A stretch of DNA of 61,406 nucleotides, taken from positions 1-61,406 of the forward strand of contig JAGHVD010000017.1 of NCBI GenBank assembly GCA_018064475.1, written 5' to 3'. Under the pieces are notes generated by a model. It had not been told where the DNA came from and made no database searches. It worked only from the letters and a program-made list of their open reading frames with translations. Below, in pieces: positions 25,602 to 34,430 of the stretch (position 1 is the stretch's first letter; every line of letters starts with the position of its first letter). Made by a program: the position numbers and the translations under genes. This DNA is from Candidatus Scatonaster coprocaballi (GTDB lineage: Bacteria; Bacillota; Clostridia; Saccharofermentanales; Saccharofermentanaceae).

Positions 25602-25711
25602 TTCCTAGTATTGTTTGGGCGCTCTTTCAGCCGTTTCTGGGATATGAAGCGAAGATTGATGAGCGCTTCCTGAAATAGCAGAATTACGCTTTCTTGGAAG
25701 AGGTAAGAAAT

Positions 25712-26530
25712 ATGAGCATTATTGTTGGCCTGGATGTAGGCGGCAGCACTACAAAAGTGGTGGGTATGGATGGAAATCAGATCATCGGCCATGAGATCGT
25801 GAAGGCAGATGATCCGGTTACTTCGGCATTCGGAGCATTGGGAAAATTCATGGATTCCTACCGTCTTCAGATCTCGGATATAGAGAAACTGAAGATCACA
25901 GGTGTTGGTGCCTCGTTCCCCACTGGTGACCTTCTCGGCATTCCTACTGTTCGTATTCAGGAATTCTTTGCAACCGGCCAAGGTGGATTGTTCCTGTCCG
26001 GACTGGATCGAGCAATTGTGGTAAGCATGGGAACGGGCACGGCTTTCGTGGATGCAAGTAAGAAAGAAGTACGTCATATCATCGGTTCCGGTGTAGGTGG
26101 CGGTACGTTGGTAGGTCTTGCCAATTGCTCTCTAAATATGCGTGACTTTGATCTGATTGCGGATCTTTCAGCAGATGGTAATCTGAATCATGTTGACCTG
26201 ACGATCGGGGATATTTCTCATGCAGGTATTCCGGGATTGACGATGGATACAACTGCATCCAACTTCGGCAGAATGCAGGAAGATGCAAGTAAGTCCGATG
26301 TGGCCATGGGACTTTTCAACTTGGTATTCCAATCGATCGGTACCATGGCTGTGCTTGCGGCCAGAAATGCCGGCTTGAAAGATGTTGTCTTCACAGGTCA
26401 AGCAACCAAAGCACCGATGTGCCAGACCGTGTATAACAACTTCTCTGCGCTATATGATATTCACTTTGTAGTGCCGGAGATGTCTGAATTTGCAACAGCA
26501 ATCGGCGCAGCGATTGCTTCTGAGGATTGA
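25712..26530 (+). CDS. coaW: Type II pantothenate kinase
   Basis: 272 residues from the ATG after GGAAGAGG. It phosphorylates pantothenate, the first step of coenzyme A synthesis. The ASKHA-fold phosphate-1 motif GLDVGGSTTKVVG, the phosphate-2 motif VSMGTGTAFV and the glycine-rich GSGVGGGTLVGL are all present, and the C-terminus VVFTGQATKAP...ATAIGAAIAS fits the adenosine motif. The pattern matches the PanK-II (CoaW) group of Firmicutes rather than CoaA or CoaX. First of five tightly spaced genes. Confidence 0.87.
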   Translation: MSIIVGLDVGGSTTKVVGMDGNQIIGHEIVKADDPVTSAFGALGKFMDSYRLQISDIEKLKITGVGASFPTGDLLGIPTVRIQEFFATGQGGLFLSGLDRAIVVSMGTGTAFVDASKKEVRHIIGSGVGGGTLVGLANCSLNMRDFDLIADLSADGNLNHVDLTIGDISHAGIPGLTMDTTASNFGRMQEDASKSDVAMGLFNLVFQSIGTMAVLAARNAGLKDVVFTGQATKAPMCQTVYNNFSALYDIHFVVPEMSEFATAIGAAIASED

Positions 26531-26536
26531 TCACAG

Positions 26537-27373
26537 ATGGAGAGCGTGACTGAGAAGAACGAGAAAGAGACACCGATCAAGCTTTCTGAGAGTAAGCGTG
26601 CTTTCGAACTCGATGTCATTCGTGGATTTGCTATCTTCATGATGATTCTTCATCATACGGCCTATGATTTCCGCTACGTATTGGAATATAAGAACCTTTT
26701 CACATTCATCAGCGGAAACTGTCTGTGGTTCTGGGGACTTCTGCAACCGTTCTTTCTCTGCTTCTTTGTAGGCGTATCCGGCATATGCTGTCAGTTCTCG
26801 AGAAATAACTTCAAGCGTGCGATGAAACTAGGCCTGGTGGCGATTGGCTTTACAATCGCGACAGTGGTTGCTGACCATTTCTTAGATCTAGGTTGCACCA
26901 TCTATTTTAATGTACTCCATTTGCTGACTGTGGCAACACTGCTGTTTGCTGTGTTTGACCACTTCGAGCGGAAGAAAACGGGAGAGAGACAGAGCCGTGG
27001 CGGTACACTCGTGCTGTTGCTGATTGTCCTGGGCTCGATGTTCCTTTCAAATGCCATTCCAACATATAACGAGGTATTTAAGAATGGATTTGTATTCATC
27101 TTGGGCATTGAACCTCATCCGGATTTTGCTTTTGCCATGGGCGATGAAATGGGAATCTTCCCGTGGTTGGGCGTATTCTTCCTAGGAGTCCTGATTGGAA
27201 GACTTGTCTATACGAACAAGGAGACACTATTTCCCAGAACACCGAAAGCGCTTCGCACGGCGATGAAGCCATTTGAGTGGATCGGACAGCATTCACTTCT
27301 CATTTATATTCTTCACCAGCCTATTGTCCTTGGTATTCTTTACGGACTTCGTGCAATAGGAGTATTACCATGA
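26537..27373 (+). CDS. DUF1624/HGSNAT-like membrane acyltransferase-fold protein
   Basis: 278 residues, about seven to eight membrane segments. After a charged N-terminus comes RAFELDVIRGFAIFMMILHH, the opening of the DUF1624 (heparan-alpha-glucosaminide N-acetyltransferase catalytic) family, with the conserved histidine pair. WIGQHSLLIYILHQPIV at the C-terminus matches the family end. Relatives transfer acyl groups across the membrane to sugars; the substrate here is unknown. It lies 6 bp after coaW and overlaps the next gene by 4 bp, so a CoA-derived acyl donor would fit the context. Confidence 0.78.
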   Translation: MESVTEKNEKETPIKLSESKRAFELDVIRGFAIFMMILHHTAYDFRYVLEYKNLFTFISGNCLWFWGLLQPFFLCFFVGVSGICCQFSRNNFKRAMKLGLVAIGFTIATVVADHFLDLGCTIYFNVLHLLTVATLLFAVFDHFERKKTGERQSRGGTLVLLLIVLGSMFLSNAIPTYNEVFKNGFVFILGIEPHPDFAFAMGDEMGIFPWLGVFFLGVLIGRLVYTNKETLFPRTPKALRTAMKPFEWIGQHSLLIYILHQPIVLGILYGLRAIGVLP

Positions 27374-28527
27374 CGAAGAAACAATTCTTGAAGAAGTGGG
27401 GAATTGGAATCATACTCCCCATTTTGCTGATCATCCTTCTATATGTGATACAGTCGATCTTGGTCCATTTCCCCAATGTGTGTGAAGGATATAGTAAGAC
27501 AGTATTTGGCGTGTTGAGTTTCCTGCCGGTGAAGCTTTCTTCCATAGTGCCGATTTCATTAACGGAAGTATTTGTGGTGAGCTTAGTATTCTCGGCGCCT
27601 TTTCTCATAGCGTGGCTGGTGATCCGTATTGTCCGCGCGTGTAAGAAGAAAGAAGGGAAGAAGTTCTTCTTCCGGAATGGCCGGATCCTGGCGTGGAGTG
27701 TTGCTGTCATTTATCTGCTGTTTATGCTTCTGCATGGTATGAATTACACAAGATGCTCGTTGGACGATGAACTTGGTTTCGGGGTAAATCATTACTCCGT
27801 AGAAGAAGTGAAAGAAGCATTTGTCTGGGTCGTGGACGAATTGAATGCATGCCGGATGAATTGCCCAGAGGATGAAGCGGGTGTATTAACATATCCCGAC
27901 GGAATCGAAGCATTCCTGAATGATATGCCGGATATCTACCAGAATAGTGCGAAATACATTCCACAGATCAAGGGCAATGCCGGAAGACCGAAGCCGGTTA
28001 TGCTGTCTCATTACTGGTCCTATACCAATATCGTCGGCATGTATTTCCCTTTCTTCGGTGAAGCCAACATCAATACAGATCTTCCTTTCCCGGCTATTCC
28101 GATGAACGTATGCCACGAAATGTCGCATGTCCACGGCTATGCGGTGGAGAATGATGCGAATCTCGCGGCGATGTTGATTGGATTCTATAGTGATTGTCCG
28201 CAAGTGAGATATGCGGCTTTTTGCGAGGCAATGGATCTGATTCTTCTTGACCTGGTGGTCGCCTATAACGGGAATAATGTGGAGCTTGATGCATTCCTCT
28301 CCGAACATCCGGTCTGTATGGGATATTTTCGAGATCAGGAGGCCATCGCTGAGTATTGGGAGGGGATCAATCCACCCAAGATCATTGAGCAGGCTTCCAG
28401 TGCGGTCAACGATACATATTTGAAGGCGAATCAGCAGGATGAAGGTGAGAAGAGCTATCAGATGCCTACCTCTACGGTTACGGATTTCTACATGATTTAT
28501 GTTCGTTCGCAGCTGGAAGGGACGTGA
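27370..28527 (+). CDS. DUF3810 family membrane protein with HExxH metallopeptidase motif
   Basis: 385 residues from an ATG overlapping the previous stop (ATGA). Three N-terminal membrane segments (about 10-35, 60-85, 95-120) are followed by a large external region. CHEMSHVHGYAVENDANL contains HEMSH with a downstream Glu, the zinc-binding pattern of gluzincin-like peptidases and typical of DUF3810. It is probably a membrane-bound zinc metallopeptidase with an extracytoplasmic active site. The substrate is unknown. Confidence 0.8.
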   Translation: MTKKQFLKKWGIGIILPILLIILLYVIQSILVHFPNVCEGYSKTVFGVLSFLPVKLSSIVPISLTEVFVVSLVFSAPFLIAWLVIRIVRACKKKEGKKFFFRNGRILAWSVAVIYLLFMLLHGMNYTRCSLDDELGFGVNHYSVEEVKEAFVWVVDELNACRMNCPEDEAGVLTYPDGIEAFLNDMPDIYQNSAKYIPQIKGNAGRPKPVMLSHYWSYTNIVGMYFPFFGEANINTDLPFPAIPMNVCHEMSHVHGYAVENDANLAAMLIGFYSDCPQVRYAAFCEAMDLILLDLVVAYNGNNVELDAFLSEHPVCMGYFRDQEAIAEYWEGINPPKIIEQASSAVNDTYLKANQQDEGEKSYQMPTSTVTDFYMIYVRSQLEGT

Positions 28528-28532
28528 ACCAT

Positions 28533-29999
28533 ATGTTGAAGATTCACCTTGTTGGTCATACCCACGATTATCCTTTGTGTGATGTAGTTCGCCTGCTGAC
28601 CGGTATCATTCCAAGATGTACCGATGGCTGCATTACGGTTGAAACTGAATGGGAGGCTACTATCCGAAGCGAAGTGACCGAGTCGGAAGTCTTGACGGCG
28701 CTGGAAAACGGCCCAGAAACTTCAATTTTAGGTCAGAAACTGCTTCGTACGTCATTGGACGGGGAGAGAACAGTAGACGGGCTTCCCATCTCCAGAGCGC
28801 TGAAGATTCAGTTATATACGCTACTTTCAGAATTGCTGGAGAAGACCTTCCCATGGGGGTCCTTGACGGGGATCCGTCCGACTCAGGTTGCGCGAGAATT
28901 AAGTAGACCGGAGGAGATGACGAGGATCTACGGTGTGCGGGAAGATAAGGCCAAACTGGCCTTTCTGACACGAGATGGGGAGGATCAGGTCTTGATGCAT
29001 ACCGATCCGAATCACCTGCATGTATATATCGGCATACCTTTCTGTCCGACAAGATGTGCCTATTGCTCGTTTATCGCGCAGGAAGCACCGAATAAACGCG
29101 AACTTCTGCCATCCTATGTGGATGCCATGCTTGAAGAAATGGACCGCGTGTTGCCTACGATTACGCGAAAAATCGAAACATTATATATTGGAGGCGGTAC
29201 ACCGACCGTTCTGGACGATGAACTTTTTACCAGGTTTATACATGGTGTATTTGCGCATGAAGCATTTCAGCATCTCAAAGAAGTGTGCGTGGAGGCAGGA
29301 AGACCGGATACCATTACACATAGGAAACTCGAGGTTCTATTGGAAGTGGGGGTGACACGTATATGTATCAATCCTCAGACACTCTGTGATGCAACGCTTC
29401 TAAGAGTCGGAAGAAAACATACCGCAGCTGATTTTGAGAAGGCTTTTGAACTGGCCAGAAGTATGGGCTTTACCGTGATCAACACGGATCTGATCGCGGG
29501 ACTTCCGGGAGAAAGTGCTGAAGAATTTTGTGAGTCACTCTCTCGAATCGTGGAGTTGGCACCGGAAAATATTACTGTACACTCACTTTCCAAGAAACGC
29601 CGTTCGGATCTGTCCCGAGAGGAAATCGTCAGGCAGGAGAAAACGGACCTTCTGAAGATGGAGAAGATGCTGTCCTTTGCTTTTGAAACGCTATCTGAGG
29701 CGGGTTATGTACCGTATTATCTTTATAAGCAGAAAGATACGATCGGTGGACATGAGAATGTTGGATATCAGAAGGACGGGACACCGTGCATCTATAATGT
29801 GGCCATGATGAGCGATGCCCGAAGTGTGCTTTCATTTGGTGCAGGTGGCATGAGTAAACGTGTATATCCTGAGGGCGAATCTATACGAGTGGAAAGATGT
29901 TCTTGCATCAAGGACCCGATCCAGTATATCCAGAATGTGCAGAATATGGCAGAGAAGAAGATTGCTTTTTTTAAAGAGGAGGGAACAGAAAATGATTGA
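28533..29999 (+). CDS. hemZ: HemZ-like radical SAM protein (coproporphyrinogen III oxidase family)
   Basis: 488 residues from the ATG at 28533 with GGAAGGG 11 bases upstream; a GTG at 28524 overlaps the previous stop. The radical SAM cluster motif is FCPTRCAYC (CxxxCxxC), preceded by VYIGIP and followed by YIGGGTPTVL. The N-terminal ~160-residue extension and C-terminal YYLYKQKDTIGGHENVGY match clostridial HemZ. Whether HemZ proteins oxidise coproporphyrinogen or act as heme-related chaperones is not settled for the whole family, and no other heme genes are in view. Confidence 0.88.
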   Translation: MLKIHLVGHTHDYPLCDVVRLLTGIIPRCTDGCITVETEWEATIRSEVTESEVLTALENGPETSILGQKLLRTSLDGERTVDGLPISRALKIQLYTLLSELLEKTFPWGSLTGIRPTQVARELSRPEEMTRIYGVREDKAKLAFLTRDGEDQVLMHTDPNHLHVYIGIPFCPTRCAYCSFIAQEAPNKRELLPSYVDAMLEEMDRVLPTITRKIETLYIGGGTPTVLDDELFTRFIHGVFAHEAFQHLKEVCVEAGRPDTITHRKLEVLLEVGVTRICINPQTLCDATLLRVGRKHTAADFEKAFELARSMGFTVINTDLIAGLPGESAEEFCESLSRIVELAPENITVHSLSKKRRSDLSREEIVRQEKTDLLKMEKMLSFAFETLSEAGYVPYYLYKQKDTIGGHENVGYQKDGTPCIYNVAMMSDARSVLSFGAGGMSKRVYPEGESIRVERCSCIKDPIQYIQNVQNMAEKKIAFFKEEGTEND

Positions 30000-30525
30000 T
30001 ATCAACACTTTATCACTTGTGAACTACTGTCATCCCGATTGTGAACCCTTGAAGAATATAATGAGGCTTCCAAAAGAAGAGGCTTTTGCTATGGCCAAAG
30101 CATTTGCTGATGCACATCCACAGACCATGGCATTCTATCGTTTTGGGGATTTTGTGAACTACTATCATTTGAGAGAAACCCAAGATCGATACCTGTATGA
30201 ACAGTTCATCAAGCTTGGGGGAGAACCGGAAGAAGAGCATCCGCTGTCTTTTGTGGTCGAAGGAAGCGAATATCTTGCGGATTGGTTTGGACATGGAACG
30301 GAAACCCGAATACCGCTTTCTGTTATTGATGCAAAGCATATCAGTTTCACACTGGGTGACAGTGGCGCTGAATACGGAAGAAACGGGTCTGTGAAACTTT
30401 ACACGCTTCAGGAACTGGAAGCACTTCTCGCGGCACAGGAGGGCGATTTTGTCAGCTTTATGAAGTCGATCGGCAAACAATACATCGAGGTTCAGGTCTG
30501 GTCAGATCAGTATTTCAAGATGTGA
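29992..30525 (+). CDS. Hypothetical protein, 177 aa
   Basis: Starts at an ATG inside the end of hemZ (8-bp overlap, GGAGGG upstream), so translation is probably coupled. It is soluble, acidic and has no membrane segment or signal. The N-terminal third contains EEAFAMAKAFADAHPQ and FYRFGDFVNYYHLRE; no catalytic motif was recognised. The context suggests a role linked to the HemZ-like protein. Last gene of the five-gene operon, followed directly by the tRNA-Pro promoter. Confidence 0.65.
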   Translation: MIDINTLSLVNYCHPDCEPLKNIMRLPKEEAFAMAKAFADAHPQTMAFYRFGDFVNYYHLRETQDRYLYEQFIKLGGEPEEEHPLSFVVEGSEYLADWFGHGTETRIPLSVIDAKHISFTLGDSGAEYGRNGSVKLYTLQELEALLAAQEGDFVSFMKSIGKQYIEVQVWSDQYFKM

Positions 30526-30536
30526 AAAAATAATAC

Positions 30537-30565
30537 TTGCCAAAAAGGCATTCTATCTGTATAAT
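30537..30565 (+). promoter_or_regulatory. Promoter of tRNA-Pro
   Basis: TTGCCA (30537-30542), a 17-bp spacer and TATAAT (30560-30565) end 13 bp before the tRNA. Confidence 0.8.
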
Positions 30566-30578
30566 AACTAGGCGTTAT

Positions 30579-30654
30579 CGAGGTGTAGCGCAGCTGGTAG
30601 CGTACGTGCTTTGGGAGCATGGGGTCGCAGGTTCGAACCCTGTCACCTCGACCA
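30579..30654 (+). tRNA. tRNA-Pro (anticodon TGG)
   Basis: Acceptor arms CGAGGTG and CACCTCG pair, CCA is encoded, the T arm is GGTTCGAACCC and the anticodon loop in GTGCTTTGGGAGCAT reads TGG. Length is 76 bases. Confidence 0.96.
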
Positions 30655-30685
30655 AAAAGGGAGCTGATCATTCAGCTCCCTTTTT
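30654..30685. terminator. Bidirectional terminator after tRNA-Pro
   Basis: AAAAAGGGAGCTG pairs with CAGCTCCCTTTTT around a 6-nt loop. The T tracts work on both strands, so it also closes the minus-strand fragment that ends at 30709. Confidence 0.9.
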
Positions 30686-30708
30686 ACGTTTGTTCATTTT
30701 TGTGTGCC

Positions 30709-31140
30709 TTATGGTTTTGGATAACCGATTTTGTCAAGGAAAGAGTCAATCAACGCCTCATCACTGTACTTGTGCTTTGAATTTGCATTGGAAACCATGA
30801 TGATTACATTATCCTTAAAGTAGATGCCACCATATATCTGTACGCTACTCATATCGAAATCGAAAAGTGCGTATCCCATGTCATCTTCTATGAGAAGATT
30901 GATCTCACGGTCATGATCGGTGGTATAGTAATAGCCATATTCCATGAAATGCTGTTTGAAATACTCATGTGCGAAGTATGTATCAACATATTCAACGTAG
31001 GAAAACACTACGTCGTTCAATTCTCCTATTACGCCACCAGATACACCCTCGCCGAGATGACTTTCAATATACGAAGCATTGGTCAGGATAAGCTCGTCAA
31101 TACTTGAGTACTCGATGTTGGTATCCTTTGCGGCATTAAA
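30709..31140 (-). pseudogene. 5'-truncated gene fragment of unknown family
   Basis: On the minus strand the frame is open from just after a TGA at 31143-31141 to a TAA at 30711-30709, 143 codons, but has no ATG or GTG with a ribosome binding site in its first 35 codons; only a TTG with AGGAG two bases away could start a 103-residue piece. The peptide is acidic and aromatic-rich (YVDTYFAHEYF, EYGYYYTTD, IYGGIYFKDN). It begins 8 bp past the stop of the polyamine-binding protein gene and looks like the C-terminal domain of a larger, probably secreted protein whose front was lost. Confidence 0.5.
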
Positions 31141-31150
31141 TCACAAGGCA

Positions 31151-32644
31151 TTAACGGGATTCTTTCTTCTTTCTGATGGCATAACTGATAAGAAAAGCGA
31201 TGACGAAGAAGGCGAGTGCCCATCCCCAGATCGGGACATTCTTAATGTTATAGCAACGGATGTTGATCCACATCTGATTGGTGGATCTACTGACTTCCTC
31301 ATTGAAGTAGACCATGATCGAAGCACGATGCAGCACATCTTCAGATGGGTATTGCGCAGCGAGCTGGCGGCGTAACTGTTCCTCTGGAACGGTCAGCACA
31401 TAATCTTCCGGATCATCATCTTCAGATGCGAAGAACATTGCTACGGAGTAATCAACGGTATTTTCTTCGTCCTCCTCTGCACCATAGTTCCAGTCAAGAT
31501 ACTCGAAGATTCGACCATCCTCTGATGCGGAAATGACGGAGGTATAACCGATGTAGTACATGTTACGGATGGCATTGTCCGGACGGGAAACGAAGTTAAT
31601 GAAAGCTTCTGCTGCCTTCTGACGTTCAGGATTGCCCTCAACACCACATTTCAGCATGGCCCAACCGTCAAAATATACATTGGTTACTTCGTTTGGTACA
31701 GCGAATTCAAGATAGAAATCATCCTCATCCGCCTGGTCAAGGGTATAGACAGCGTCACCGGACCACTGAAGGTTGGCCACTACCTTGCCGGTGATCATGT
31801 CAGCCTTACCAGAGTCAGTCTCGAAAGAATAAAGATTATTCTTAGTTGACTGGAGATAATCCTGGATCTCCTGGATCATTTCCGGAGAAGTGTCATTCAT
31901 CTCATCCTGCAGATTCATGGCATAGTTTGGATCGTTCCGAAATGACTCGGAAAGAAGCAGGTCGGATTTTACCGCGCCAACTGCAGCAAAGTAGGTATCG
32001 CGGACATTGTCCTTGACGGTAACCTGATGAGCGAAGTCTTCATTGTCCATGAGATGCCATGTGGAAGCTTCCTCACGGGATACGACATCCGGGTTGTATA
32101 CAAAACCTGTCACGCCCCACATGTAACCGGCAGCATAACGGCTCCATTTCTCACCATTGATCTCATGGGTCTCGAAGATATTTCGGATGTAAGGAGAAAC
32201 ACCGTTAATATAGTAGTTGTACTCATTACTCTCATCGAAGAACTCATCTGAAAGCGGCTGAAGTTTGTCTTCTGCCATCAATTTCATGATCATGTACTCA
32301 GAAGGGCAGACAAGGTCATACACATCTCCGAGTGTCAGCATGTTATAGAGATCCTCATTTGTACCAAAAGTTGAATATTCTACGCGGACTTTGGTTCCGG
32401 TGGTCTCGTAGTACCATTCTTCAAAGTCTTCAACCATCGAATTTTCACCGATAATATCTCCACTTTCCAAGTCGATGAGATCTTCTTCCTCATCCCAGTC
32501 GCCCTCATCGATGTATTCTTCCCAGTTGCAGACACGAAGAACGACTTCGTTATCTGCACGTACCATAGAGGTCGCAGGGGCGATATTGGGAAGTAGGAGT
32601 ACACTGAGCAAGGCTGCAAAAGCCTTCATGGAATGCTTTTTCAT
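31151..32644 (-). CDS. potD: Spermidine/putrescine ABC transporter substrate-binding protein, C-terminally anchored
   Basis: 497 residues. An N-terminal signal peptide (about 1-30) has no lipobox cysteine. The periplasmic-binding-protein fold shows PotD-like features such as VLRVCNWEEYID, YDLVCPSEYMIMKL and the C-lobe WAMLKCGVEGNPERQKAAEAF. It ends with a membrane segment, WGWALAFFVIAFLISYAI, and RKKKESR. The usual Gram-positive solution is a lipid anchor; here the C-terminal segment seems to hold the protein. An acidic insert (DEGDWDEEEDLIDLESGD) follows the first strand. Start overlaps the potC stop by 4 bp. Confidence 0.88.
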   Translation of the reverse strand: MKKHSMKAFAALLSVLLLPNIAPATSMVRADNEVVLRVCNWEEYIDEGDWDEEEDLIDLESGDIIGENSMVEDFEEWYYETTGTKVRVEYSTFGTNEDLYNMLTLGDVYDLVCPSEYMIMKLMAEDKLQPLSDEFFDESNEYNYYINGVSPYIRNIFETHEINGEKWSRYAAGYMWGVTGFVYNPDVVSREEASTWHLMDNEDFAHQVTVKDNVRDTYFAAVGAVKSDLLLSESFRNDPNYAMNLQDEMNDTSPEMIQEIQDYLQSTKNNLYSFETDSGKADMITGKVVANLQWSGDAVYTLDQADEDDFYLEFAVPNEVTNVYFDGWAMLKCGVEGNPERQKAAEAFINFVSRPDNAIRNMYYIGYTSVISASEDGRIFEYLDWNYGAEEDEENTVDYSVAMFFASEDDDPEDYVLTVPEEQLRRQLAAQYPSEDVLHRASIMVYFNEEVSRSTNQMWINIRCYNIKNVPIWGWALAFFVIAFLISYAIRKKKESR

Positions 32645-33453
32645 GCTTTACCCTCCTGTCTTTTCTGATTGGAATTTTGCTTGAGCGAATAGATATTCAT
32701 GCCGAGTACAACGAGTAGAACTACGACAAAAATCACGGTAGAGAGTGCCCAGAGCGCAGTTTTGATTTCGGTATGAGAGCCACGTGTAGCGTTTACGACA
32801 TAAGTGCTGATCGTATCAAAGGTTGCCGGTTTCGTGTAAGTGGCGATGAAGTAATCGTCCAGCGAGAGTGTGACGGCCAGCATAAATCCGGAAACGATAC
32901 CAGATGTGATCTGCGGAAGGATGACCTTGAATAAGGCCTTGGCAGGTGTGGCGCCAAGATCCAGTGCTGCCTCATAGAGACTGGAATCCATCTGCTTCAG
33001 TTTCGGTACAACAGACAGGTATACGAACGGGGCCGAGAGGATCGTGTGACCGATGATCAGCGGAATATAGGTATCTTTGCTGATGCCGAACACAACAGCG
33101 ATCAGGATACAGGCAGAGAAGCCCGTAACAACATCGGCGTTGATGACAGGGATCTGGTTCACAGAAGAGTAGAGCTTGCTGATTTTACTCTTTGAATAGA
33201 AAGAACCGATAGCACCCAGTGTGCCCAGGATCGTGGCCAACAAAGCTGAACCAAGTGCCAGCACTAATGTGTTCACGATCATTTCGCGAAGTTCTTCTGT
33301 AGTAAACAGTGTCACATAGTTGTGGAAGGAGAAATCCTGGAAGGAACCGATCTGAGAAGCATCTGTGAAGCTGTAGAAGGCCAGGATCAGGATCGGGGCA
33401 TACAGGAACAGAAGCATAAAGGTAATGAAAACCGGTGAAAGTACTTTCTTCAC
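32641..33453 (-). CDS. potC: Polyamine ABC transporter permease PotC
   Basis: 270 residues, about six membrane segments. The EAA loop EAALDLGATPAKALFKVILPQI, shown here by its core LGATPAKALF, contacts the ATPase. FYSFTDASQIGSFQDFSFHNY near the start is typical of PotC. It overlaps potB and potD by 4 bp each, so the four transport genes are translationally coupled. Confidence 0.92.
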   Translation of the reverse strand: MKKVLSPVFITFMLLFLYAPILILAFYSFTDASQIGSFQDFSFHNYVTLFTTEELREMIVNTLVLALGSALLATILGTLGAIGSFYSKSKISKLYSSVNQIPVINADVVTGFSACILIAVVFGISKDTYIPLIIGHTILSAPFVYLSVVPKLKQMDSSLYEAALDLGATPAKALFKVILPQITSGIVSGFMLAVTLSLDDYFIATYTKPATFDTISTYVVNATRGSHTEIKTALWALSTVIFVVVLLVVLGMNIYSLKQNSNQKRQEGKA

Positions 33454-34241
33454 AGCAATGCACCTCCTCTCACGGATGAATCGTCTGCTTCAAGTGTGTT
33501 CGAGAACAGGGTGAACAGACAGATGATAAGCAGCAGGATCAGAGCAATCATGGAACCACCGTTCCAGTTGTCGTTGGAGAAATAGCTACCAATGAGGCTA
33601 CCCATGATATATGTGCTGTTATAGAGCATATCCAGCACAACGTAGTTCGTCATGGCCGGCAGGAAAACCATGGAAACACCGCTTACGATGCCCGGAACAG
33701 ACATTGGAAGTGTAACATGTACGAAAGCACGCCATGGGGTTGCGCCCAGGTCACGTGCCGCTTCAGTCAAGGAAACCGGAAGTTTCACGATGACATTGTA
33801 AATCGGCAGGATCATAAAGGGCAGGAAGTCATAGGTCATACCCAATACGGAATTCAGGAATGGATACGCGGAAAGATTTCCTTCTATTGCGTCCAGTATT
33901 TCTTTCAACGCAGTAATACGAAGAGAGAAGTTGATCCACATTGGCATCACGAAGATCATGATGACGACACTCTTGGCTTTGATCTTGCTGGTTGCCAGAA
34001 AATAGGCTGTCGGATAAGCCAGGAAGAGACACAGAAGTGTGGTTACGAAAGAAAGTGCAAAGGAGTAGCATAAGGTACCCAATGCATTTGGATCGGTAAA
34101 AAAACCGGTCAGGTTACTGATGGTGAACTGGCCGTCACCATTGGTGAACGCGTAGTAGAACAGCACAAGAAGCGGTGCTACTACGAACAGCAGCAGGAAT
34201 ACGGCATAAGGTATTCCCAAGACTTTTCTAGAAAACTTCAT
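33450..34241 (-). CDS. potB: Polyamine ABC transporter permease PotB
   Basis: 263 residues with about six membrane segments. The EAA loop core is AARDLGATPWRAFVHVTLP and the N-terminus VLFYYAFTNGDGQFTISNLT is PotB-like. It begins 12 bp after the true (out-of-frame) end of potA, with GGAG in between. Confidence 0.92.
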   Translation of the reverse strand: MKFSRKVLGIPYAVFLLLFVVAPLLVLFYYAFTNGDGQFTISNLTGFFTDPNALGTLCYSFALSFVTTLLCLFLAYPTAYFLATSKIKAKSVVIMIFVMPMWINFSLRITALKEILDAIEGNLSAYPFLNSVLGMTYDFLPFMILPIYNVIVKLPVSLTEAARDLGATPWRAFVHVTLPMSVPGIVSGVSMVFLPAMTNYVVLDMLYNSTYIMGSLIGSYFSNDNWNGGSMIALILLLIICLFTLFSNTLEADDSSVRGGALL

Positions 34242-34253
34242 GTCCGTTACTCC

Positions 34254-34430
34254 TTACTTCTTTACTGTAAACTTCATTTTTTCAACCGGCAGGATCAGGC
34301 CAACGCGGTCGTCCATGTTCCACAGATATTCATCGTCAACGATGAAGTCCTGTCCCACATCGGTGCTGACTACGTAACTGTAGTGGTCACCTGTATAAAT
34401 CAGGCTGGTGATGACGCCCTGTACAAGACT
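34254..34430 (-). pseudogene. potA: Detached C-terminal TOBE segment of potA in another frame
   Basis: From about 34430 a second minus-strand frame encodes [19 protein letters not shown] and later DEYLWNMDDRVGLILP and a terminal KFTVKK. This is the expected last ~55 residues of PotA's regulatory TOBE domain. It has no start of its own. Restoring one base near 34425-34431, for example GTCCTTGTACAG for GTCTTGTACAG, would join it to potA. Confidence 0.8.
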
